This document shows positions 1 to 8,621 of a DNA stretch of 64,000 nt, in pieces. Position numbers and translations under genes: made by a program. Each line of letters begins with the position of its first letter. Position 1 is the first letter of the stretch. Under the pieces are notes generated by a model that was given only the letters and a program-made list of their open reading frames with translations, had not been told where the DNA came from and searched no databases. Location: NCBI RefSeq assembly GCF_003012705.1, contig NZ_PXYL01000002.1, positions 248,001 to 312,000 on the forward strand. Direction: 5' to 3'. The stretch is from Pseudaminobacter soli (ex Li et al. 2025) (GTDB lineage: Bacteria; Pseudomonadota; Alphaproteobacteria; Rhizobiales; Rhizobiaceae).

Positions 1-89
1 TTGCCTGCAAGCTGCATGGCGCCGTAGCCGAGCCGTTTGACCGTGAAGCTGCCGAGCTGGAACGTGCCGGATTTTTCAAGATTGGACAT
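1..89 (-). CDS. Aldo/keto reductase, N-terminal part (runs off the left edge)
   Basis: Reading leftward from the ATG at 87-89, the first 29 residues end in GYGAMQLAG after a short beta-hairpin-like start. That is the typical first strand of NAD(P)H-dependent aldo/keto reductases (TIM barrel, small-molecule carbonyl reduction in the cytoplasm). A GGAGG ribosome site lies just upstream of the ATG. The gene is divergent from the LysR regulator at 206, so that regulator may control it. The catalytic Asp-Tyr-Lys-His residues lie outside the window, so the family call rests on the N-terminus only. Confidence 0.7.
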   Translation of the reverse strand, partial: MSNLEKSGTFQLGSFTVKRLGYGAMQLAG

Positions 90-151
90 GGTCTGCCTCC
101 AATTTCTGGATGACATGCAGATAAGCCCGAGTGTGCCGGCCGATAACGGCG

Positions 152-157
152 TATAAT
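152..157 (+). promoter_or_regulatory. Candidate -10 element between divergent reductase and LysR genes
   Basis: A perfect TATAAT lies 48 bases before the LysR start codon, next to a small dyad GCCG-ATAA-CGGC at 139-150. No good -35 hexamer is visible at the right distance, so an activator-dependent promoter is possible. The dyad could be a LysR contact site. Confidence 0.3.
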
Positions 158-205
158 CCGTACAGGCTGTCCGCAGTTTCGGACAATGGATGAAGGAGCG
201 GCGGC

Positions 206-1147
206 ATGAAGCAAGGCGAGCCGGAGATGGGGGATATCAGCGCCTTCCTGGCGGTTGCGCGAGCTGGCGGTTTTCGTGAGGCGGCGCGCACGACCGACAG
301 CAGTTCGTCGGCCCTCAGCGATGCCGTCCGGCGTCTCGAAACGCGGCTCGGCGTTCGACTTCTGAACCGTACCACGCGCAGCGTCGTTCCGACTGAGGCG
401 GGGCGCGGCCTCATGGAGCGCGTGGGCCCGGCCTTCAGCGAAATCAATGCGGCACTCGAGTATGCCAGGAGCCTGAGCGGCCGCCCGGCGGGAACATTGA
501 AGCTCAACGTTCCGGTCAGCGCGTCGCGGCTGGTATTGCCGCAGATCGTGCCGCGGTTCCTGGCCGCCTATCCCGACATCCAGCTTGAAATCGTCACCGA
601 CGAGAGTTTCGTCGATATCATCGCTGCCGGTTGCGATGCGGGGATCCGCTATGACGAACGGCTGGAGCAGGACATGATCGCCGTGCCTATCGGTCCGCGC
701 GTTCAACGTTTCGCCAGCGCTGCATCCGCCTCCTATCTCGCTGCACGGGGCCGCCCGGAGCATCCGCGGGATCTGCTTGCGCATGCCTGCATCCGCACCC
801 GCTTCGCCGGCCGGTCGCTCGCGCCCTGGGAGTTCGAACGCGATGGCGAGGTGGTGCGGGTCGACCCGCCGGCATCCCTCGTCGTGCAGGCCGGCGGCGG
901 CTCGGATCTCGGCGTCATGGCGGCAATCGACGGCGCGGGCATCGTGTCGTTCTTCGAGGACTGGCTGCGGCCGCACTTCGAAAGCGGCGCCCTGGTTCCC
1001 GTGCTGAAGCCCTGGTGGCAAAGCTTTTCCGGCCCGTTTCTCTACTACCCCGGACGCCGGTTGGTGCCGGCGCCGCTGCGCGCCTTCATCGATTTCGTGA
1101 AGGCCATGCCTTTACAGGGCGCCGGATCGGGCTACACGCCGAGATAG
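206..1147 (+). CDS. LysR-family transcriptional regulator
   Basis: 313 residues, the usual LysR length. An N-terminal winged helix-turn-helix (about residues 7-65, including SSALSDAVRRLETRLGVRLL) is followed by a periplasmic-binding-like effector domain (about 90-295). It belongs to the subgroup with LNRTTRSVVPTEAG after the recognition helix, often found divergent from oxidoreductases. The gene is divergent from the aldo/keto reductase at the left edge, which is the most likely target. Its 3' end overlaps the convergent livF gene by 16 bases. The effector is unknown. Confidence 0.9.
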   Translation: MKQGEPEMGDISAFLAVARAGGFREAARTTDSSSSALSDAVRRLETRLGVRLLNRTTRSVVPTEAGRGLMERVGPAFSEINAALEYARSLSGRPAGTLKLNVPVSASRLVLPQIVPRFLAAYPDIQLEIVTDESFVDIIAAGCDAGIRYDERLEQDMIAVPIGPRVQRFASAASASYLAARGRPEHPRDLLAHACIRTRFAGRSLAPWEFERDGEVVRVDPPASLVVQAGGGSDLGVMAAIDGAGIVSFFEDWLRPHFESGALVPVLKPWWQSFSGPFLYYPGRRLVPAPLRAFIDFVKAMPLQGAGSGYTPR

Positions 1148-1830
1148 CGCTGCAAGAGGCCCGGTTGCTCCCTGATCTCTGCTGCCGGGCCTTCATGCGC
1201 GATATGGCCATTGTTGATGATGTAGACGCGCTCGGCTAGCGCGAGTGTCGCTGCCAAATTCTGTTCGACAAGGACGATGGTCTGGCCAGCCTGCGCCAGT
1301 TCGCGGCATGCGCGAACCAGATCGTGTACGATGACCGGTGCCAGCCCCTCGAACGGCTCGTCGAGCAGGATGATCTTCGGATCACGCACCAGCGCCCGCG
1401 CGATCGCCAGCATTTGCTGTTCGCCGCCGGAAAGATCGGTGCCGCGGCTGGTGCGCCGCTGCTTCAGCCGCGGAAACATGTCGTAGATGCGTTCCAGCGG
1501 CCATTTATTGTCGGCGGTCAGCCCGGCGAGGATGATGTTCTCCTCAACATTCAGGCTGCCGAAGATGCGGCGGTCCTCGTGCACGAGTTGCATGCCGGCG
1601 CGGGCGATGCTGTGGGCTCTCCTGCCCGCTATCTCCACGCCGTCGAACCTGATGCTGCCGCTGCTCGGTGTGACGACGCCCATCAGGCTCTTGAGGGTCG
1701 TGCTCTTGCCGGCGCCGTTGCGACCCAGAAGCGCCACCACCTCGTGTTTCTCGACACGCAACGAGACGTCGAACAGGATGTGGCTGTCGCCGTAGTAGCT
1801 GTTGAGGCCATGGACTTCGAGCAGGCTCAT
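1132..1830 (-). CDS. livF: Branched-chain amino acid-type ABC importer, ATPase (LivF)
   Basis: 232 residues, standard LivF length. Walker A GRNGAGKS is at residues 36-43, the signature LSGGEQQ is near 135, and Walker B is IILLDEP. It is one of two nucleotide-binding subunits energising uptake by the LivH/LivM pair at the inner membrane. The start overlaps the stop of the upstream LivM-LivG gene by 4 bases (ATGA), indicating translational coupling. It is the last gene of a leftward operon (binding protein, LivH, LivMG, LivF). The substrate may be a branched-chain amino acid, an amide or an aromatic acid; the ATPase does not discriminate. Confidence 0.93.
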   Translation of the reverse strand: MSLLEVHGLNSYYGDSHILFDVSLRVEKHEVVALLGRNGAGKSTTLKSLMGVVTPSSGSIRFDGVEIAGRRAHSIARAGMQLVHEDRRIFGSLNVEENIILAGLTADNKWPLERIYDMFPRLKQRRTSRGTDLSGGEQQMLAIARALVRDPKIILLDEPFEGLAPVIVHDLVRACRELAQAGQTIVLVEQNLAATLALAERVYIINNGHIAHEGPAAEIREQPGLLQRYLGV

Positions 1831-3680
1831 GCCATCACTCCATGCACGCCGCCGAGATAGGCTTCCTGTACCCTGGGATTGTTCCTGATCTCGTCAGGCG
1901 TGCCTTCGACCAGCACGCGGCCTTCCTGCAGCACGGTGATTTTCTCGACCAGCTCGAATAGTGAATCCATGTCGTGGTCGATGATGATCACCGTGCGGCC
2001 GCGCGCAATCGACTTGAGCAGCGCCACCGTTTCGATGCGCTCGGGCGGGCTCATGCCGGCGAGCGGCTCATCGAGCAGCAGCAAGGTTGGCGAAGTCGCC
2101 AGGGCAAGCCCGATTTCGAGCCGGCGCTTCTCGCCATAGGCGAGTTCCGATACCGGCGTGTCGGGCCGCCCCGTCAGATTGACCAGCGCCAGCGTGTGCT
2201 CGACCTGTTCGGCGAGGTCTGGAATGTTGCGGATGTTGCGGAACAGGTCGAGCCTGAACCTGCCGCGGATCTCGCCCAGCGCCGCAATCGTCAGGTTCTG
2301 CCGGACGGTCAGCCGCTCGAAAAGCTGGTTGATCTGGTAGCTCTTGGTCAGCCCGAGCTGACAGACATCGGTGACGCGCATCCCCGTGATGTCTTGCCCC
2401 TCGAACACGATCTTGCCCGACGTTGGTGGAACCTCGCAGGTCAGCATCTTGAAGAAGGTGGTTTTGCCGGCGCCGTTCGGCCCGATGATGCCGCGCATCT
2501 CGCCGTGATCGACGGTGAAATCGATATCGCTGTTGGCCACCACGCCGCCATAGTGTTTGGTAAGGCCCTTGGCCTGCAGGATGGCCCCCGACACGTGGTC
2601 GGTCGGCCGCTTGCGCGCGGGCATCGGCGCCGCGGCAGCAGAAGCTCCCGCGATCGATATGGCCGTCGGCGCCACGCTGCTCGCCTCGATCGGCTTCGCG
2701 GGCTTTCCTCGATGGGTCGTCAGTCTGTAAAGATCGACGGCCGAGCCGACGATGCCGCGCCTGAGGAAACAGACGAGCAGTACGAACACTGTGCCGAGCA
2801 CCAGCTTCCAGGTCGCGCCGAGATGCAGTGTGTTCTGGAAGAAATCGCTGAGATAGAGCCACACGGCCGCGCCCACCAGCGGGCCGAACAACGTCCCGGC
2901 GCCGCCGATCGCGGTTTGCATGATGAGCTGGCCGGACGTGTCGAACATGAAGGCGTCCGGCGGCATGAAACCCTGCATGACGCCAAGCAGCCCGCCGGCG
3001 AAGCCGGCATAGATCGCAGCGACGACGAAAGCGGTGAGCTTGTAGCCGTGGATGTTGTGGCCGAGGGCCGCGGCGCGCAGCGGGTTATCGCGGATCGCAC
3101 TCAGGATCGCTCCTACCGGCGACCGCACGATGCGCAGCGCGATCACCAGCCCGACGAGATACCAGAACGCCAGAAAGGCATACATGGACCAATCGGTGCT
3201 GAAGTTGAGCATCGTGAAGCCAAGATTAAAGCTTGGCGTCGGCACGCCGGGCAGGCCATTCTCCCCTCCGGTGTAGTCGGACAACGGATTGAACTCGACG
3301 AAGAAGAAGACTTCCGCGATCGCCACCGTGATCATGGCAAAGTAGATGCCCGTGCGCCGCAGGGCGATCAGCCCGACCAGATAGCCGACGACGCCCGCGA
3401 CCAGCGCGCCGACGACAATCGCAGTCATGACATAGGAAAAGCCCGCCTCGGTCAGTAGATAAGCGGCGAACATGCCGCCCGTGCCATAGAAAGCTGACTG
3501 TCCGAAAGACAGCAGCCCCGTATAGCCAAACAGGATATCGAAGCCCAATCCGAACAGGCCCCATATGAGGATGCGATTTATGGTCGTCGGCGAAAAGCCG
3601 AGATGTGGAAGGACGAAGGGCACGGCAACCAGCGCGGCGGCCGTCAGCGCCTCGACAAGAAGGGGGCGTCGCGTGCTCAT
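1827..3680 (-). CDS. LivM-LivG fusion: ABC permease joined to ATPase
   Basis: 617 residues combining two subunits that are usually separate. Residues 1 to about 320 are a LivM-type permease with many hydrophobic helices. A linker rich in Ala, Pro and Lys follows at about 325-365. From about 367 on is a LivG-type ATPase with Walker A GPNGAGKT at 400-407, signature-like ELAYGEKRR and Walker B LLLLDEP. The ELAYGE form of the signature is normal for LivG. Fused LivMG proteins are known in Rhizobiales. Fusion fixes permease-to-ATPase stoichiometry and leaves LivF as the only free ATPase. The reading frame is intact with no sign of a frameshift. Confidence 0.93.
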   Translation of the reverse strand: MSTRRPLLVEALTAAALVAVPFVLPHLGFSPTTINRILIWGLFGLGFDILFGYTGLLSFGQSAFYGTGGMFAAYLLTEAGFSYVMTAIVVGALVAGVVGYLVGLIALRRTGIYFAMITVAIAEVFFFVEFNPLSDYTGGENGLPGVPTPSFNLGFTMLNFSTDWSMYAFLAFWYLVGLVIALRIVRSPVGAILSAIRDNPLRAAALGHNIHGYKLTAFVVAAIYAGFAGGLLGVMQGFMPPDAFMFDTSGQLIMQTAIGGAGTLFGPLVGAAVWLYLSDFFQNTLHLGATWKLVLGTVFVLLVCFLRRGIVGSAVDLYRLTTHRGKPAKPIEASSVAPTAISIAGASAAAAPMPARKRPTDHVSGAILQAKGLTKHYGGVVANSDIDFTVDHGEMRGIIGPNGAGKTTFFKMLTCEVPPTSGKIVFEGQDITGMRVTDVCQLGLTKSYQINQLFERLTVRQNLTIAALGEIRGRFRLDLFRNIRNIPDLAEQVEHTLALVNLTGRPDTPVSELAYGEKRRLEIGLALATSPTLLLLDEPLAGMSPPERIETVALLKSIARGRTVIIIDHDMDSLFELVEKITVLQEGRVLVEGTPDEIRNNPRVQEAYLGGVHGVMA

Positions 3681-3689
3681 CGCCCACGC

Positions 3690-4565
3690 TCACTCGCGAC
3701 CCGCGGTGCCAAGCAGCCCGTAGGGCCGGAATACCAGCACGAGCGTCATCGCCACAAAGAGCATCACATAGGAATAGCCGGGGTTGAACATCGAGGTGAT
3801 GCTGATGATCTCGCCGGCGATGAGACCTCCGAGCACCGCGCCCGGGAAGGAACCGACGCCGCCGATGACGACGACTACGAAGGTCTGCACCAGGATCGAC
3901 TCGCCGACGTCCGGCGCGATCGAGACAACCGGCGCATTGACGATGCCGGCAAATCCGGCCGCCATGGCACCGATGCCGAACACCAGCATGAAGACCCGAT
4001 AGACATTGATGCCGAGCGAATCGACCATCACGGCATCCTCGATGCCGGCGCGCACGATCATCCCGATGCGCGACCGGTAGAGCACAAAATAGAGTACCAG
4101 CAGCGCCGCCGTGGTGATGCCGAGGAGAGCCAGCCGATAGGTCGGGTACATCATGAAGCCGAGCGAGGTTATGCCCATCAGCGAAGCGGGCGGGGGCACC
4201 GTCTGTGACAGGCTGCCGAAAAAGAACCGCACCGCCTCGACGAACACGATGCCGAGCCCGAAGGTGACGAGAAGCTGGTCCTCGTGCGGGCGCGTGTAGA
4301 AATGGCGGATGATGAGCCGTTCCATCAGCACACCGGCCAGCATCACGAACAGCGAGCCGGCGATTACCGCCACGACGAAGGATCCGGAATAGGTGTAGGC
4401 GACCCAGCCGGCGTAACCACCCAGCATGAACATGGCGCCGTGGGCGAGGTTGAGCACGCCAAGCGTGCCGTAGATGATTGTGAGGCCGGAGGAAATCAGC
4501 GCCAGAAGCGCGCCGAGCACCAGCCCGTTGAAGCACTGCGATATGAAGTTAGCCCAATTGACCAC
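3690..4565 (-). CDS. livH: Branched-chain amino acid-type ABC permease (LivH)
   Basis: 291 residues with about eight hydrophobic helices. It has the LivH pattern GLVLGALLALISSGLTIIYG near the N-terminus and NLAHGAMFMLGGY shortly after. It pairs with the LivM half of the downstream fusion to form the membrane channel. It lies 9 bases upstream of livMG and 138 bases downstream of the binding-protein gene, a gap that contains an RNA hairpin. The substrate is inferred to match that of the binding protein at 4704-6071. Confidence 0.93.
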   Translation of the reverse strand: MVNWANFISQCFNGLVLGALLALISSGLTIIYGTLGVLNLAHGAMFMLGGYAGWVAYTYSGSFVVAVIAGSLFVMLAGVLMERLIIRHFYTRPHEDQLLVTFGLGIVFVEAVRFFFGSLSQTVPPPASLMGITSLGFMMYPTYRLALLGITTAALLVLYFVLYRSRIGMIVRAGIEDAVMVDSLGINVYRVFMLVFGIGAMAAGFAGIVNAPVVSIAPDVGESILVQTFVVVVIGGVGSFPGAVLGGLIAGEIISITSMFNPGYSYVMLFVAMTLVLVFRPYGLLGTAGRE

Positions 4566-4660
4566 GCTACCGCCTGCCTTGAGATTGAGAAACGGTCGAG
4601 CCCGTTGCCTGCATGCCCACCATCATGGCCGGTGGTGTATTCCCCTCCGGTGACCCGGGC

Positions 4661-4691
4661 GCCTCCCGCGCACCGGTCGCGCGCGGAAGGC
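4661..4691 (-). terminator. Hairpin between binding-protein gene and livH
   Basis: In the transcript, GCCTTCCGCGC pairs with GCGCGGGAGGC around a 9-nt loop: 11 pairs including one G-U wobble. It starts 12 nt after the binding-protein stop codon. There is no U run, so it is more likely an mRNA 3'-end stabiliser or partial terminator that keeps binding-protein expression above permease expression. Confidence 0.55.
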
Positions 4692-4703
4692 ATCTGCGGT
4701 CGA

Positions 4704-6071
4704 TCAGGTGTAATCGCCCAACTGGCAGCCGAAGGCGTCCGGCTTCTGCATCAGTTGTTCGCCTGGAACCACCTCGAGCACCTCCCAGAAGTCCTCTTCG
4801 TTCTTCATGTCCTTCGGGTCCTTGCCACGGACGATGACGACAGGGCGCACGAGCTGGTGATCTTCGGGGCGGAAGTGGACGTCGCCTACCATCGACGGGA
4901 AGGTCTCGCCCTTCTCATACTGCTTGATGACGTCCGGCGGGTAGAAGCTGCCGGCCTCGGAAACCATGCGCGCCCATATGGCAAACTGCATGTAGCTGTT
5001 CTCGGCGCCCCATTCGGGGCGGTAGTTGTACTTTTTCTGGAACGCTTCGACGAACATCTTGGCAAGCGGATACTGGTCTTCCATCGTCCACCAGAAGTCA
5101 GTGGCGGCGAAGACCCCGGCTGTAAGTTCCGGCCCAACTTCCTTGGCGAGGAACGGGATCTGGTAGGGGATCACCATCTTCATCTGCGGCGTCAGACCGA
5201 ACTGCTTGGCCTGCTGCACCGAAAGCACCGCGTCGCGGCCCCAGTTGACGTTGATAATGAACTCGGCGCCGGAATTGGCGATGTTGGTCAGATACTGGCT
5301 GAAGTCCTCCGTCCCGAGCGGCGATACCTGGTTGGTCACCATGGTCCATTCGCCGTGCGAACTCAGGTAGTCGTTAACCGACTTGGTGACGGTGTGGCCA
5401 TAGGTGTAGTCCGGCGTCATGAACGCCGCCTTCTTGCCCTTGCCGAAATTTTTCAACAGCACCGGGCCGATCGCATTGGCCGCGGTCTCACCGTAGAAGC
5501 ATTGGCGGAAGGAATAGCGTGCGCAGTCCTTGCCTGTCGTGTCGTTGGAGCCGGAGATCCCCACCAGGTAGAGGATCTTTTCGCGCTGGGCGAACTTGTT
5601 CAGCGCCACCGCGACCGCCGAAGAGGTCGATCCCGTCATGGCGATGACCTTGTCATCGTTGATGAAGGTCTGCTGCGCCTGCACGGCATTGTTCGGCTTG
5701 GCGCCTGAGTCGGCAACGACCAGCTTGACCTGCTTGCCCAACACGCCCTCGCTCACCTTGGGCGCGATCCGCCTGATCAGGTCGTGCCCCTCATTGATGT
5801 GCTCGACGGCAAGTTCCATGCCCTTGATCTCGTCTTCACCCTGGACGGCATAGGCACCGGTGCGCGGAACCGAGGCGCCGATGAAGACCGTGTCGCCCTG
5901 CGAGCCGGCGGGCCAAGTGCCGAGTGGCGGCTTGTCGGCAGCATAGGCCTTGACGACCTGACCGATGAAGCCGGGCATCAGGGTTGCACCAGCAAAGCCC
6001 ACCCCTAGCTGCAGCACGTAACGTCGCGAAAAACCGGGTGCGCTTGCGTTCGTGAGTTTGAACTCCGGCAT
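4704..6071 (-). CDS. ABC substrate-binding protein, branched-chain amino acid/amide type (LivK-like), Tat signal
   Basis: 455 residues. The N-terminus carries a twin-arginine motif (SRRYVLQ) and a hydrophobic stretch, so export is probably by the Tat route. The mature part is a type I periplasmic-binding fold (Peripla_BP_6/LivK family), starting FIGASVPRTGAYAVQG with GSTSSAVAVALN later. It is the first gene of the leftward liv operon and sets its specificity. The 340-base region upstream is shared with the divergent LysR gene at 6412, a possible regulator. At 455 residues it is longer than E. coli LivK (about 370) and closer to amide- or aromatic-binding relatives, but the ligand cannot be read from sequence. 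Confidence 0.9.
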   Translation of the reverse strand: MPEFKLTNASAPGFSRRYVLQLGVGFAGATLMPGFIGQVVKAYAADKPPLGTWPAGSQGDTVFIGASVPRTGAYAVQGEDEIKGMELAVEHINEGHDLIRRIAPKVSEGVLGKQVKLVVADSGAKPNNAVQAQQTFINDDKVIAMTGSTSSAVAVALNKFAQREKILYLVGISGSNDTTGKDCARYSFRQCFYGETAANAIGPVLLKNFGKGKKAAFMTPDYTYGHTVTKSVNDYLSSHGEWTMVTNQVSPLGTEDFSQYLTNIANSGAEFIINVNWGRDAVLSVQQAKQFGLTPQMKMVIPYQIPFLAKEVGPELTAGVFAATDFWWTMEDQYPLAKMFVEAFQKKYNYRPEWGAENSYMQFAIWARMVSEAGSFYPPDVIKQYEKGETFPSMVGDVHFRPEDHQLVRPVVIVRGKDPKDMKNEEDFWEVLEVVPGEQLMQKPDAFGCQLGDYT

Positions 6072-6411
6072 GCTCTCCTCCCTGGTCTGTTCTGCTCCTG
6101 AGACGGATTGCGGCAGCTGTGCCGCGGAATTTCCTCCCCCGCTATCGGTGATGTGCCCTTTGGGTCGCCTTCATGGGCGAGCCTGATCGATTTTCGAAAT
6201 AGTAGGCCGACAGAAAAAACGAACGTCAATGCAACTTTCGTTGTCTCGAGCCCGCGCCGCGTCTCGTGTCTCAGAAGACGGGTTAGTTCTTTCGTCGGTG
6301 TCTGCAACAGCGAAAGCGCGCCTCTGGCATGCCATCGATGCAAGCGGCTATACTCGCGACGCTCACCGCCCGCATAATTCAAATTGCGGGATTTGCGCAG
6401 GAGGCTGGCTT
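6072..6411. promoter_or_regulatory. Divergent promoter region, LivK-like gene / LysR regulator
   Basis: 340 bases without a convincing gene. It must hold promoters for both flanking genes. A short interrupted dyad CCGCA-N10-TGCGG at 6370-6389 lies just before the LysR ribosome site and has the size of a LysR autoregulatory site. No clear sigma-70 hexamers or terminator were seen. Confidence 0.4.
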
Positions 6412-7323
6412 TTGGATATCCGCAACTTCAACGGCTTTGTGGCCGCAGCCGAGTTGATGAACTTTACGCTCGCGGCGCAGCGGTTGAACATCACCCAATC
6501 GGCACTGTCGCGACAGATCAAAGGCCTGGAAGACTATTTGGGCGTGGAACTGTTTGAGAAGAGCGGCCGGAATGTGCGCTTGACGGCCCATGGTGACGCT
6601 CTTCTGGACAAGATAAACGATGTGGTCGTGGCGGACAAAAGCCTGCGGGTCCTGGCCGACAATCTGGGAAGCGGCCAGGGCGGCGTGCTCAAGCTGGGGG
6701 CCTGTTCGCAGCTCATTGAGCGTTACCTGCCCACATTCCTGAAAAGATGGACGAGCGAAAACCCTGGCGTCAGCATCCGCATAGAAGACGGAGGCGGCCC
6801 CGAACTCGCCGGAAAGTTGCGTGCCGGCTCGGTGCATTTGACGGTCAGCGCCCGCCCCATGTCGCCCATAGATCCCTTCGAAACGGTGTCGCTGGGACGG
6901 CTGGGCTTCCTCGCGGTGGCGACCGAGGAGTTTCTTTCAAACGAAACGTCTCCCATAGACATGACCGACCTGTTGCGTCTGCCGATCCTGACGCTCAATC
7001 AGCGTCACGCCTCGCGCGAAGTGTTCGACGCCGCGTGCAAACTGGCGGGAGCCGCGCCGTCCATAGTGCTCGAAAGCTACTCCCCGCATACGCTCTTCGC
7101 CATGGCCGAAGGCGGGATCGGCGTGGCGGTCGTGCCGTCTTCAGCGATGAAATTCGGCCCGCCCCTTGTCGGCCGATCTATCGCGCTGAAGGGGCAGACG
7201 GTTCATTTCGATATCTGCGCCATGTGGAGTTACGCTGCCCCTCTACCCGATTATGGCATGCGCTTCGTAGAGGCGTTGAAAGCCCATATCGTTGCCGAGA
7301 ACTTGCAAGACGCATTGTGGTGA
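6412..7323 (+). CDS. LysR-family transcriptional regulator
   Basis: 303 residues from a TTG start at 6412, chosen because AGGAGG lies at 6399-6404 with a 7-base spacer and because the HTH then begins at once (DIRNFNGFVAAAELMNFTLA). Longer upstream frames add non-homologous sequence. The HTH (about 1-60) includes NITQSALSRQIKGLE, and the effector domain spans about 90-295. It stands between the divergent liv operon and the sugar-type ABC/propeller operon starting at 7592. By position it most likely regulates that operon, the liv operon, or both. Confidence 0.88.
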   Translation: MDIRNFNGFVAAAELMNFTLAAQRLNITQSALSRQIKGLEDYLGVELFEKSGRNVRLTAHGDALLDKINDVVVADKSLRVLADNLGSGQGGVLKLGACSQLIERYLPTFLKRWTSENPGVSIRIEDGGGPELAGKLRAGSVHLTVSARPMSPIDPFETVSLGRLGFLAVATEEFLSNETSPIDMTDLLRLPILTLNQRHASREVFDAACKLAGAAPSIVLESYSPHTLFAMAEGGIGVAVVPSSAMKFGPPLVGRSIALKGQTVHFDICAMWSYAAPLPDYGMRFVEALKAHIVAENLQDALW

Positions 7324-7533
7324 CCCGAGGCAACCCGGTTTCGGGCGAGGATTTGCGCAATGGGGTGCTGAGGTGGCGACCAACTTTCTGGTGGCGACGG
7401 CGACGCCGTTTCCCATTCATTCCACCGCTAAGCGCATTCAGAGGGCCTCCCTTCTCGCGACGGACATCTATTCCAAAATCGCACTGATTATTGGCAAAAC
7501 TATTCATTGGACGAATTGATTTTGCTGCTGTTA

Positions 7534-7581
7534 CCTTCGACTTTCGAGCTGCAAGCACGAGAATACGTGCAAGGTCGAAGG
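7534..7581 (+). promoter_or_regulatory. Nested 5'-leader stem-loop overlapping the ribosome site
   Basis: Outer arms CCTTCGAC (7534-7541) and GTCGAAGG (7574-7581) enclose an inner stem GCACG (7555-7559) / CGTGC (7566-7570) with a 6-nt loop. The outer right arm runs into the AAGGGGGCGAG ribosome site of the permease GTG start at 7592. Folding could therefore mask translation initiation of the whole ABC operon. The preceding 200 bases (7324-7533) show no gene. Confidence 0.4.
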
Positions 7582-7591
7582 GGGCGAGAAC

Positions 7592-8569
7592 GTGCAGAAG
7601 TCCGGCTGGGGTTTTCTAAATCAGGAACGGATCATCTTGGCGCTCGCCGGAGCGCTGTTCGTCGCGGCCGCCATTGGCCTTCCAGGGTTCCTGGGGACGG
7701 ACAATTTGATCGCCATCGTGCGCTCTGTCTCCGTTCTGGGCATCCTTGCATTGGGCATGGCTATCGTCATCATCGGGCGCGGTATCGATCTGTCGACGGT
7801 CGCCATCATGGCCATGTCGGTCGCCTGGTACTTGCAGCTGCTTGGCGAGGGGTCTCCGGATGCCGCCGCGCTTGCCCTCGTCCTGGCGGGCGTCGTGGGC
7901 ATCGGCCTCCTCAACGGGTTTTTGGTCGCCTATGCGGACGTGCCCGCGATTTTCGTGACGCTGGCGAGCGGTTCGTTCGTGTTCGGCTATGTCCGCTCGC
8001 AACTGATCACGCAGGACGCCGTACCCGTTCCGGCGGATCACTGGCTCGAGCTATTCGGGGACCTGCGTTATTTCGACATTCCCGTCGAAGTTTTCATCTT
8101 CGCGGGTTTGAGCCTGGGAATATTCGCTTTCCTGCGTTTCACCAAATGGGGCCGTTACGTCTATTACGCCGGTGACAATCCGGTTGCGGCGCGCAATTCG
8201 GGAATTCCGGTGCGTCCGATGCTGGTCCTGCGCTATGTATTGTCGGCGCTCATCGCATTCGTCGCCGGGCTTCTGACGGCGGCCAGCCTCCATTCCATCA
8301 ACACGCGCGTCGTCAACTCGACGCTTCTTTACGACATCGTTCTGGTGGCGGTCATCGGTGGCATCGGCCTGTCTGGTGGCAAGGGAGGCGTGCGCAACGT
8401 CCTGGTGGGCGCGGCGCTGATCGGCATCCTGCTCAACGCGATGACCATTCTGGACATCCCGCTTCTTTATCAAAACCTCATCAAATCGACCATTTTGCTG
8501 GCGGCGATCATCATCGACGGCATCATCAACCCACGCGACGAACAGACGGCCCAACAGGGCGATATCTAG
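7592..8569 (+). CDS. Ribose/sugar-type ABC permease
   Basis: 325 residues, GTG start with a GGGGGCGAG ribosome site. It is a hydrophobic permease of the RbsC family (BPD_transp_2) with about 8-10 helices and the hallmark GMAIVIIGRGIDLSTVAIMA early on. First gene of a rightward operon, 52 bases before the binding-protein gene. Together with the permease half of the 9715-11838 product it would form a heterodimeric channel. Carbohydrate import is the family norm, but related systems carry autoinducer-2, polyols or purine nucleosides. Confidence 0.9.
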   Translation: MQKSGWGFLNQERIILALAGALFVAAAIGLPGFLGTDNLIAIVRSVSVLGILALGMAIVIIGRGIDLSTVAIMAMSVAWYLQLLGEGSPDAAALALVLAGVVGIGLLNGFLVAYADVPAIFVTLASGSFVFGYVRSQLITQDAVPVPADHWLELFGDLRYFDIPVEVFIFAGLSLGIFAFLRFTKWGRYVYYAGDNPVAARNSGIPVRPMLVLRYVLSALIAFVAGLLTAASLHSINTRVVNSTLLYDIVLVAVIGGIGLSGGKGGVRNVLVGAALIGILLNAMTILDIPLLYQNLIKSTILLAAIIIDGIINPRDEQTAQQGDI

Positions 8570-8621
8570 CCAAATTCAAAAACCGGCCTGCAAAGCGCCG
8601 CTCGAGAGGAGAAGGGAAAGC

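Noticed and set aside
1974-3458. A 494-codon frame opposite the LivM-LivG gene
   Set aside because: Antisense shadow; translation rich in Arg, Asp, His and Gln with no motif.
6229-6411. N-terminal extension of the second LysR gene
   Set aside because: The extension lacks LysR homology and a TTG with AGGAGG and a 7-base spacer gives the canonical start.
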